From positions 62,001 to 126,000 of the forward strand of contig JAODTK010003810.1 of the NCBI GenBank assembly GCA_026419785.1: 64,000 bases of DNA, given 5' to 3'. Below, piece after piece: positions 29,501 to 42,200 of the stretch. The notes beneath the pieces are model-generated. The model was not told the origin of the DNA and ran no database searches. It was given only the letters and a program-made list of their open reading frames with translations. Each line of letters starts with the position of its first letter. Position 1 is the stretch's first letter. The position numbers were made by a program, and so were the translations under genes. Source of the stretch: Sclerodactyla briareus (Eukaryota; Echinodermata; Holothuroidea; Dendrochirotida; Sclerodactylidae).

Positions 29501-30188
29501 TTCCTACGGTGTTCGGTCTTTCAGTATATTTGCTTCTCTTCACTGGAATGCTCTTCCCGTCCCTCTCTTCAAGTCAAGGCTGAAAGCAAACCTCTTCAAA
29601 CAGGCTTCTCGTGATCTGTAGTTTTTTTCTTTCTTCTGTGTCAAGCGCTTTAGATCGTTGCTCTTTGTATTTAGCGCTATATAAATGCACCATTTTACTA
29701 TTTTATTAATATTATTATTATTTTGCTCCCTGGTGTCGAATAAACTGTAAACTTACGAAGAATGTAGTTCTCTGGTAGCTTCCTAACTAGTGCGATGTCA
29801 GTTAAAGACTACTGTGAACGTTGAGTATCTGCTACTTTTACATCAACAGGATTTTCCAGGGACGAAGCTAATGTACGGAACGTGGCTGGTGTCCCTGTAT
29901 CGGAGACATAGATCACGTTTTCTTGGGAGGTATCTCCATTAGCTGTGACGTATTAGGGTATAACGGTACTAACGCCTAGGACCAGCGGTATAAGATACGT
30001 GAGCACGGTGTATGGTGCGGACGTCACGGTAACGACCCTGACAGATTTAGAAGCATATGTAATCTACGATATTAGTGTTGCTGCTCTACAACTTGACAGG
30101 GAAATGCCAGAGATCGGCCCCATAACAGGTAGGAAAACGTTTACATATGCATGTTCACGTGTGTAGAGGAAATCAAATGCACTTATAA

Positions 30189-30229
<41 letters not shown>

Positions 30230-33200
30230 TATTATTATTATTATTATTATTATAATTATTATTAATAACATAATAATAGAAACCTGAAACTGACAATAGT
30301 AGAAACAGCGGTTGTGAGGGTGTTTAAACTCATTTCCTCTTCCTTCTACTCGCAACAGTGCGACCCGACACGCGTTCTTTATGCTATACAGTTTGCGCAT
30401 GTAAAATGGGTAAGGTAACGTGGGCCTCGATATTTCGTTATACTCTAACACCATCCAATATGTGTCGAGTACAACCTCTTGAAGTTCGGTTCAGTTCCCG
30501 AGTTATTTTATGCATATGTTTGCACTATTCACTGGTCACGTGTTTCCGACTGTTGGACTTTTGATTGTTCATTCAAAGCTTATATGGAGCACACGGCAGG
30601 GAATCTTCGTACAGTGTTTAGGCAGATAAGATCTAGTGCTTGTGATTTCCGGGCGAACTGAGCTATTGCGACATTCTTGTGGCATGGTCGCGTACTTTTA
30701 GTTGAGTGTGGCTTAACGATGGTGTAAGACTACCTGCTTCAAGTACTGTAGATTACAGGATCAAATATTCACAGATCCTCAGAGCTCGAATAAAATCACT
30801 CCCTTCACATGCACAGGTAGCTAATGCTAAAACTTTCACTAACGTATGACAGATGGGGACCTACTAAATAACGATCAATGGTTAAGGAATCATCCACGCT
30901 TGTTTTCCTAAACTATGAGAGAGACTGCTGTCTATCCAACTACGATTACCTACAATTGAAGAATATTGAGATACCGTTTCCAGGAAGATGAACATTTTTC
31001 TTCTGTGCGACGTCCCGAAAAAGGTAAACGGCTCATAATATCAAATTTCAGAGCAGGAAATATAGGCTCTGCGGATCCGCTGCGAATACTTACGACAGGG
31101 TGAAAGGAACATAGTCATGCTTCTCTGGCGATACCTAAGTATTTGTTTTTTCAAGATCTAGTCATTCGTGCTAGACTCCCAGCTAATGGAGGGCCATAGG
31201 TACTATGCTTCGGGGACTCAAACCCCGATCTCCCGAGTGGTGACGGATATTCTTACTAGCTATGCTAATGACTTATACATCTCTCCATTGAAGGCAACAA
31301 CATGTCGTCGATAATTTACTATGAGTCTGACAGCTAACCTGTATGATGTTATATGTACCATGTATAATTTATTCTGTAAAATGTTTATATTTTTCGTTGG
31401 TGTGTAGTTTGTCCTTATTTGTACAACACGAGCCCTTCGGTAGACGGTGTCTACTACTTCTCTCGCGGAACTACTACCTACGAAGGGGCTAGGTATTCTT
31501 GTTTATACGGCCCCACGATGACATCGTGATAATCAATGACCAGGAGGAACTGGACTACCTGGTGGAAATGACCTCCAACGATGACGTCCCTAGATGGATA
31601 GGTGAGTAAACTGAAATATGTGCGTCAGTTGCGTCAGCACACAACTTAATCCTCATGCAAAGAGAGTGCCACATAGAACTGAGTATATGTGGTTAACTAT
31701 GAAAGATGGCTTAAGGGAAACTCATTCTGACTGAGCCTACATCCTATACAAATAGCATAATAGGCTTCTTTTGATCTTGGTCACCAATAACGGTTCTCTT
31801 CAAAGAGAACATCTCAGCAATTAGTAATCCGATGAAATATACTCACCTGTTTTGGGTACCAACATTTTCATCCAACTGTACCTCCCCTCGAGTATGCGAC
31901 ATGAATATTGTAACGGCGTAGATACATAACATCGTTGTTGTGTAATCTATCGTACGTCTGAGTCTGTGCATCGATAACTAGGGTACTTTGATTCAGTGAC
32001 AGTCATTTGGAGTGGTAATGCACATACACATAGGTTATGGTTAGTGAACGTAATAACGAACCGTCCTCAACATTCCCGGACTAGGCCCTAGTCGACAGTC
32101 GGACGGCACTGTTGTCGTTCGCTGGCGATAGTAGCGACAACTGAGGAAGCCCTAACACGTGTTCGTCTTTCATGCAGGTTACTTCGATCGGGCAACTGAA
32201 GGTCAGTGGACATGGGCCGACTGTCAGAGCTCAGATTCCTGGCAGGAGTCTCTGTGGGCGGCAGGACAACCAAATGGATATGATGAGGATTGTGGTGCAT
32301 TGGATTTAGATGATCAAATATCAGACTACGTGTGTGACCAGTACTTCCGATATGTCTGCGAAATATCACCGAAAGGTACGACCCTAAAAAATTGATAAAT
32401 TTATTTGGATGCATTTATCTTTTCATACTTCTCATACAGTCCGGGAGATTATCCTATTCCTGTAATATAATTGTCTCCTGTTTAGAACAATTTAATTACT
32501 CATGAGACGCCATATCGTATTTCCCCACAATGCAACGTTCACCCATATTGGAATATATAGGACACATGCAAGCATTTTTCTTGGAAATTTCGGTCCATCC
32601 GAGTCTTCCATTTTTATTGCATATTCATTCAGGACCCTGTCCCAATTCCAAATGCTTGATTTGAATTAGTAGTTGTCAAAGTATGTTTCGAGATATTTGA
32701 ATAAGAATAGACTACTCCCAGTGGTAGCTTTCTAGGATTAGATTTGTCACAGTCGTTCCGAACAGCAGTTCGTTGTTGTGAATAGTTAGATAACTACCAG
32801 AACTTGCAATAACGTCAACACAGGGAACACATGCTGTGGAAACACACGTACTGTAATCATCGACCTATTGTTAAATTATTTAAACAGCGTAGGGTGCCAC
32901 TAACTGTGAACGACTGTTTTGTATATAATAGTCTGCGGACAATATTCATTGATGTCGGTATGAACATAACAATTCTACCGAACAGGAGAATCTCAGAATT
33001 CTCCCAAACAGGAGAATTCCCCGGACTGTTCAAAGTACATCGCTTCTTCAATTAGCAACAACGAAGTTATTTCGTATATACGCAGTCCCTTTTTTTGTCT
33101 GCTGCGAAACAGGACCTCTTTGGGAGCATCACATGGATGTAGTTCTCGCAATATGCTCTATTATTCACTGGTATGATAAAGCCCAGGGAGATGTTATTGT

Positions 33201-36200
33201 TTTTGTCATGATTCAGAATTTTCCAGAGATGATGCCAATGCCTATGATGTGACGGCTTTGCCCAGAACTCCCGACGTCTTAACTGTGCAATGGAAGGTCT
33301 CTGATGTGAACTGGACGTCTACGGTTATCATACGAGTTACCGAGGTTGATTCCAATTACGTCAACGTTTACTATGCTCACGGCGGAGATACGACCACTGT
33401 AGTCGCAGATGGTCTTGTGACTGCAACTGCCTACCAAGTGACTGTGGCTGGATTACAAATCAATAGACAACTTCCTCAAGTTGGCTTCGTCAATATATCA
33501 ACAGGTTGGTCGTTTTTTCATGATTTGACATACGAGGGGTATAACTTCGTCACGAACTCGAATGATTCATAATATTTCCTCAAAAAGTCTAGCCTTGCGA
33601 GTTAATCATTGTATTAGTTTACAGTCTAAAACTTATCATTAGAGGTATTTTTATTGACCATATTCGAAAGTCCTATTCTGCACAACCTGAAGACATATAA
33701 AACATGAAAGGTAATCGAATAGTAGTGTTAACAATATATATGTTCAGTGTCTCGTTATGAACACAATTGCTTGTGTTTCTATCCTCCAACAGGATGCCCG
33801 GGCGGTTACGAAGCATCACCGAATGGAGGTTGTTACTATCTAAATACAAACGCACGGACTTCGACGTGGCGAGAAGTACCTGTTTATCGGACCCAGACGG
33901 TGATCTTGTAATCATTGACTCGTAGGCGGAACTTCTTGTACCTCATGACTATGGCTGACAGTGGGGACTGGTGGATTGGTAGGTGATATATTCTGGAATA
34001 AGGGGAATATGGTACAATTGGATTCACGCTTTCAGATTCACGCTTCCATATTGATGCCTATTCATTCAATTAACAAACTGCTGAAGCATAAAATACGATA
34101 GTTCCTCAAATATGTAGGGATTATATGTTAGCCTATAGGGTTCTGGTCCTGGGTCTCTGGTATTCCCGTCAGTCGGGCTCCTATTTTTTTTTTTGTACAG
34201 ACGATAAGGACAATCCAGGTTCAATCAGGGCTAAATCACTAAGCGTCTCTCGCACACTAACATGGATTGGAAACAAACACTTGCCCTTTAGGCAGTTGTT
34301 GCTTCGTGGCTTGCCTCGCGCCCTCACTACTTCCGCCGGCCACGCTGTCGGTTAATCCGATTAAGAATCGAGGCGGTTAGGTGGCAGGACGGGTAGAGTG
34401 TCCGCCGCAATGCCCGGGTATCTGGTTCAAACCCTAGTGTCGTCACAGACACCACTCTCACCCCGATCCTTTCTCGTGTGGGAAAGTGGCTGCACGAGTG
34501 AAGCTACACTCGCGTCTGTCGGATGGGACGTTAAATGGCGATCCCATAGATAATATACTTCGTCATTATATACGCTCAGTTATAGTGGGTGATCTGTCGA
34601 GAATAGTATTCTGGATTTTCGAGTTCGTGTCAACATAACTTCGTGTTGGTTTACCTTTTCCTTACAGGTTTCTTTGATGTTATCCGTAGAAGGTAGCTGG
34701 ACATGGGCCGACTGCCAGGCGGCTAGCGATTGGGAAAATTCCCGTGGGGGCTATGCGAGCCAGCAAATGGAGTTGAAGATTGTGGATCATTCTCTGTCGA
34801 GTAACGGGACAATTGCCGATAGAGTCTGTGATGTCTTTCTGCCATTCATTTGCGAAATAACCCACTAAGGTCGGTTTACCGTGCATTTACGTATGTAGAA
34901 TTGGCTAACTAGATCTTTCTTCAAAACTCCCATCTACATCCTATCATGTTGAGTTGTGTTAAAATTGTAAAGTTTTCATTTTTGTTCACGATTGGAACGA
35001 AATAATTTATCGGGAACACCCGGCTCTTGTGAGTAACCAAGTATGAACTGTCATGTTCGACCCTTATCATTGCGATTATCACCTATCCCCTTATACGAAC
35101 CTATTCATACGTCCCCCCGTACAGATAACGATAATTTTACTGTTTCCGTATTCACATACGTTAAAAACTATCACCACTTTCCTTTTTCATGTGGAAACCA
35201 TACTAAATGTTGTTTGAATACAATTTCACGGCAACTTCATCCAGCAACCTGACTAAATAAATAATATGCCATTGTAAATATCATGCTATATTTGCATTGT
35301 CATGAAAATACACTATAACCCGCATGTGCTGCTATGCACATCTGGACTGTCATCGTTTTGACAAGTTGACACTGGTAGATGACATATACATACCCATAAT
35401 ATTACTCATAAATAATCTTCGTGTTTCACCAGATTTCTCCAGAGACGTGCGAATTTCACAATGTGGTAGCAGTTTTTCAGTATCGGGATCAACAATAAAG
35501 TTCACCTGTGATGTTTGCTCCAGTTGAGCTGTGATGTTTTTCGGATCTAATGTCTACTATAGTACCATGACCGATGGGATAACGCACACCTGACTGTATA
35601 TGGTGGGAACGTCCGATGCACCTCACTGGAGGAATTCAGGATGGCGCTATATATGAAATCAGCGTTGCCGCTTTGCACTGACCAGAACTGCCTCGAGTTG
35701 GACCCGTACGGTAAAACCATTTCTAACGAGAATACTATAATAAATCTAATGAACAATAATATAATCGAGAGTCAGCAGTTACACGTCTAGCACATCGGTC
35801 TAGCACATCATTTTAGGACGAACTAGACCCCGTGGTTGAAAACGCCATATGAATACGACATCAACCACCGCCTGTACATGGATGATCTGAAATTGTCCGC
35901 CAAGAATGAAATGACCTCAAGCACTGATGGAGACCAGTGAGGATATTCAGCGATAACATCTCCATGCAGTCGGACTTGACAAATGTACCAGGCAGACCAT
36001 CCACCGGGGAAAAATCAGGCTGACCGACGGCCTTGACTTCACAACGAGGGGTACAAATACCCGGCATACTGCAGAACAATGGAGAACAAACAGATGAGGT
36101 AAAACAAGGCATCGGCACCGTACAGGAGGAAGTTACGTCAGATCCTTAAAATCCCAATCTCAATGGAAGAACAGGAAAAAATTTACATGCCATGAACACA

Positions 36201-39200
36201 TGCGCCTGCCTGTCATCACCTATACGGCGTGCATAATAGATGGACCAGCAAGAGCTGCTGAGCTGGACCGCAAGACGATGAAAACGATGAACGTTACTGT
36301 GGACTACCCCACGACCTGACGTGCACCGGCTGTATCCTCCCCGAAGGAACGGAGGGTTGCCGTACTCCAGGAATAACTCCAGCAAACGGACAGAGACCCA
36401 CTGATAGAGGCTCTGTGCCGAATGAGTTGCTCACGGGTAATAAACGAAGGAAGGAGACGAGGCCGATTGGCAGAAAGAGTGTATGGACAACAGGCAGCAG
36501 AACGCTAACACGGACAATACAGACGGCAGGTCCCAGATATACGTCATATACAGAACGCCTATCGAGAATGCAATCAAGCTCCTAGTACAGGCTCCAGTTA
36601 GAGACAGAGGCCTGCTAACTTCCCAAGATCAGGCCCTGAACACCAAGTATCACCAGCGAAAGTCACCCGCATCCGAGTGCCACTAAATTTCGCATGTGCC
36701 ACCAGACGACGAAACTGTGCTCATATAACAACGGCCTTCTGGAAGATCGCCGGAAGTCTGTATATAACAAGGCATAACAACGTAGCCGCCGCACTACATC
36801 ACGGGATATGTCAGCACAACGGATCCAGACTGAAAGTGACAACCGTGGCTCCACAATCCTACAACCAACGGAGGGAAACGAGAAGGCCAAGATCCCTCTT
36901 GGCCTTCGAGGTGCGAACAAACAGAGTAATCAGCGCACGGAAACCAACCTGTTAGTAGTGGACAAGCCACGAACGACACCGCCATAATCGACGTCGCAAT
37001 ACCGAACGACACCCCCATATTTTAGAAGAAAGAGAAAAAAGTGGAGAAAGACCAGACCTGCGGCTGGAGATTCAGAGGTAGTGGGACACCAATGCCAGAG
37101 GTTTATACCGTGGTGATCGGGGGCACTGGGAGCATATCCACAATTCGATGGCCCCCTATAGAGATCCTGGACCCACTAAGTACGCCCCCTAACAAGACAG
37201 CACTACTTGGCATTGCCCAATATACTCAGACGGGTGCTCGACCTCCTAGAGTCCTGTTAGGACCCCGACGTCTGAGGGACAGACATTACAGTACAACCGT
37301 GAGGACGTTGTGGAAGAACAACACACCAACCAATAATGATAATATTAATAATAATAAATAAGAACCACAACAACAATAATAATAAAATAATAATAATAAT
37401 AACAATATCGAGAGTCATGCATTACACGTCTACACATCGATCTATTCAACATCTTCGGGCCGAATCAAGACACTCGTGGTTGAAAATGCTATGAATACTA
37501 TAGCAACCATGTGATCACCTTTCTCCATATCAAAAGCGTATTGGAGCAGTTTCAATTCTTTCACAACTGGGTGCTAACAAAAGATACTGTAATGGCGGTC
37601 ATGGCTTGAATGGTTAGAATCTGTTTTGAATTAAATGTATCATCAATAATGTTGAATGTTATGAAGCACCCCCTCCCCCCATGTCAAGAAGAAACTTCTA
37701 ACCTGCTTCTTCGTAAGCATTTCTTCATTACGATCTCTCTCCATCAGTTTTAAACTCGGTTTACCATTGGTATATTTCTTATTCACACGAGTCATCGAGG
37801 GTCTGTTTTCGTGTCCTATCTATAACGCTCTACAGAAGACGACGACTCGCACACGAGATCAAGGTAGCAACAAGTGAATGGCTGCGATCATAACCTCATT
37901 CAACACGAGTCCCGAATATGAAAACAGGCATTCGGCATTATTATGCCGAACATCATTCCAGGGCCGAATCGAAAATCACTTGACCCCAGTATGAACATTT
38001 CCCTATATCTATCATATACTATCTCTCATTGCTCATCTCTCAACTCATTCTTTCCTATGGCTATGAGATGAGTCCTGCTGAGAATCTACCGCTTCGTTTT
38101 CGATGGAAGTACCTATCAGCGGGCCGAGTCTATCTGCCTCCAGTACCCCGAGAGCGACCTCGTTATCATCAACGACCAAGAGGAACTGGAGTACCTACTT
38201 GAGAGGACATCGAAGGGAGCGCCAGTGGTGGATGGTAATTATGTTCAACAGGGATAATACCAGGCTGAGCAGTTAGTGGCAGAGCTGAAGTCGTTTTTCT
38301 CTCGACTAACAAAATTGGCCCGAATTTTATTTGTATTCCTCAAACGCTATAACAAAAAATATTTGCACTTCTATTTCGGGTCATCCGTTGAAAAAAAATT
38401 AAAAAAGTTTGGGGGAGGCCGCTCCCAGCAAGCAATTCTGGCAATAATAATATTCTTATATTTATGGTGCAGTTCTGCATTTGGACCTTCTGCATGCAAG
38501 AAACTATATGCAGCTGAGAACGTTAGTGAATCCTATCACATTCATTGCCCCGAGTAGTAAGTGCTTGCTTATTCAGTAAGTGATTGTGAATTAGTTCAGT
38601 GGACCGCTAATCAACCCCAGCTGCCTGTTGGTTCGAGGACATTAGATTATGCACGAAGTATCTATCCATACTATCTACCTAAACTGAGACCTGTCAGTTG
38701 TCCTTTTCGGGGTGGTCGTTTGTCCCACTTTGTGAAATTGAAGGAAACCATTCTGCTGTAGCAGTGCAACTAAAGATTGTTTCATATTGGAAATACTATT
38801 GATATACGATACTACAGTTATGTTACTTCAACCCTCCTGGGCAACAGATAGCAACATATTTTCCACTCTTACTTCACGTTATTTCGACAGAGCTACCGAA
38901 GGCGTATGGACTTGGCAGACTGCAGAACCCGATACTTGGCAGGAACAGCAAATGGGTAGTGTGAAAAAAAAAAAAAACCCGACAGGCAGGCGAAGATTGT
39001 GGAGCTCTGGAGGCTGACGGGTCCTTTTCGGATTACGTTTGTGATCAGTATTTCCGATACATTTTTTAATATCGCCGAAGGGTGAGTGTGTATACCGATA
39101 TAACGTTTTTGAGAAGAAAAAATGGTGCAACCAATCCCCCCCCCCCCGTGAAGTCTATGTAGACGAATCAAGTAGGGTTTTACGCTCACATTATGCAATG

Positions 39201-42200
39201 GTATTTTTCAGTTTACTGGCTTGTTTCATTGGCTCTTCGAATTAAGCTGAGCATCGCGCACAAAGGTAATTATGTTAGTACTACGAATACATTGCGCAAT
39301 ATTCGATGAGAATCGATAATGTACTGGTTATGTATTGTAAGTGATAATATTCTCATAGACACTTCGCTTCCTTTATAACTCCATCTCACACACAGTTTAT
39401 TCGGCCGTGACGGTAATTATGAGAGTATAACTGAATCACACCCCTGTGATAAATGCTCTATTAGTGGTCACCCTTATGTCGCCGTGTTCAAATTACGCAA
39501 TCGTTACCTGGAATCACTATATTTATGAATGCGGAATGAATATATTATTAGAAAGATTATATAATCAGGATGACCACAATAACATAGATAACGTTTTCAT
39601 AAGGATTCTCGAGAGATGACGCCACGCTATGGAGTCACAGCTTCTCCTAGGTCAACAACCTCTGTTACCGTTAGTTGGGAGGTCTCTGATGTAGGTTGTG
39701 ACGTATATGGCTATACTATCCGTGTTACTGATATCCCCACGCAATCCCTCGAGGTATACTACGCGCACGGTGGGGCAACCAGTACCCTGGGTGCCGTCGG
39801 ACTACAACCAGATACCATATATCAAGTGACAGTTGCTGGTCTACAGATCGACAGGCAACTCCCAGAAGTCGGCTTCGTCAATGTCACAACAGGTAGATAG
39901 CACAGGGACCCTCATTTTCGCATTTAAAATGCAACATATTGACGCCATAATTTGAATTTGACAATACCGACAATTTTCTCGATTCTAACGTTTAGCTTCT
40001 GATTTCCATGTAGTAACTGTGCGATACTTTAAATCGTCATTTTCGACTGTATCTTTCGAGTGACATTCGAGCAATATCTAAATAGTCTAAGGAGCAAGAG
40101 AATCGATCGCTTAACATTAGACACAAGCATAATGAAAGTTAGGTAGGAAAAGTGTAATAGCAGATTAGAACTTACCACCAAGTAGAACAGATATGTGAAC
40201 ATAAAAAGACGAAATATCAGAACAATGCAGACGAGCAACACATTGAAGAAAGTGTTTGGTCCATTAATCTCAGTTGTCCAGTGGGCTCCCAAGAATTCCT
40301 GGCAGCTGTTACCGCTTCTTAGAGGACGCACGAGTGTTCGACTCCGGCAGAAGAGCATGTATGGTCCTTACCCTGACAGTGATCTCGCTATTATCGACAC
40401 ACCAGACGAACTAGAGTTCCTTGTGGGAGAAACGTCGATGAGATCGCCAGACCAAATGTGGTGGATAGGTACATATCGATGAAGATACTATGGGGGTCGC
40501 GTGGTGAATAAGTCCAAACCCGTGTGTTACATCATCGAGTTGTTTTTATGCACTGAAATATTCCGGAATGTTCAATAACATTCCGATATGCCAAGCAAGT
40601 CCAGCGGTCCACGTGTCACTAGTATGCATACAACTCGCGCTCAAGAGGATTTATTTGGCGTTTTCTCAGTGTTGGGTATCATCCTTATCCTGAAATGTCT
40701 CGTTCCATAGGTTTCTTTGACATTTCCGTGGAGGGCAGCTGGACGTGGGCTGATTGTCAGGCGGCCAATGACTGGCACCAACCTTATGGGCAAGAGCGAA
40801 CCGGTAACGGTAACGAGGATTGCGGGGCTCTCAATAACAGCGACGGTACCCTGTCGGATAATATCTGCGACATCTTCTTACCAGTCATTTGTGAGATAAC
40901 TCAAAAAGTAGAAGAGAAAAAGAAAAGAAACTCTACTTCATTTTTATCCTTTTGGTCTTAATAAAAGTTGAAAAGTCCATTTGACATTCATTTTGGGTAG
41001 ACTAATTAATGACTGAGCAATACGAATTGATTGGCCTAGCTAGTGCTAGGCCATTCAATCGCGAGATTGGGTAATGAATAGCCCCTGTAGAATATGTGCG
41101 TGATGGTACCCTCCTGAAGAGAATACCCTCTTCATGATGTGTAGGTGCATTTTCACTGAAATGAAAACCTCTGCGTAATGACATTCATTGAATAAATACG
41201 GAAACGGAATATATCATTGCTAGGTTTTTCCAGAGATGAAGCCAATGTCGCAAATGTGGTTGCTACCCCGACATCGAACAGAGAAGCCATGTCACATGGG
41301 AAGTGTCTGAAGTCAGCTGTGATGTGTTCGGTTACAACGTCTACTACACCCTCAGAGCCAATGGTGTGCGATCTGTTAAAACCGTGTTCGGCGGAGATAC
41401 CAATAATACGACTATAGCAGGTCGCACCGTCGGTGCGATCTATGATGTGACTGTTGCCGCTCTACAAACAGACCGCGGATACTACCCAAAGTTGCGACAT
41501 GTGTCATGTAAGGGATATATCAGTTCACGTATCATGGAATATGAACTGATGTTTTTTTGTTGAGGAATTCGGGACGAAGCTGTGTGCATGGTCAACCGCT
41601 CTTAGGTATTTGTTCTGTATGCTGATGGAAGCGCCAGATAGTTGATTCTCTATTCAGATGCTTAATAACAAAACAAAGTGACTGAGACGAATGTGACTGA
41701 GAGAAGTAAGATTGCAATTGTCGCGCAAGTAGCCCATCTGCGCTCTAACTCGCCTTGCCAGAATTATGGTTCAGTGACGTTAATATGTCCACGCGGGTTC
41801 CTAACCGTTCAAAGCGATTCTGTAGTGCTAATATTTTCATATATCAGCGGCGTGGCAGCGTTCCCTATGTATTTCTAGAAGCAAATACACATCAATGATT
41901 ATGACATAGTATTCAATGTCTGAACACAGCTATTCATTGCATGATTACAGTGCAACAAAAGTTCTAACATTCGATAATAAAATGGTAAAAGATAATGGTA
42001 TATGTCACTCGGGAATTTTATTCCGGTTCTTCATAGTCTGTCCATATAGTTACGTGGAGAGTCCATCAGGCGGTTGCTACTTCTTCTCTACGGACGCGAC
42101 AACCTATCAGTATGCGAGGTCCTTCCTGTCTGACGGCCCGGACGGTGACCTGTGACCCATTGACGACCAGGAGGAACTCGATTTCCTGTTGGACAGAGTA

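Larger units (their letters stand above)
30129..31407. other. Intron with ATT repeat and SINE
   Basis: Between FN3-II and CTLD-beta of unit 4. Holds an ATT microsatellite and a minus-strand SINE-like stretch. No gene seen. Confidence 0.5.
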
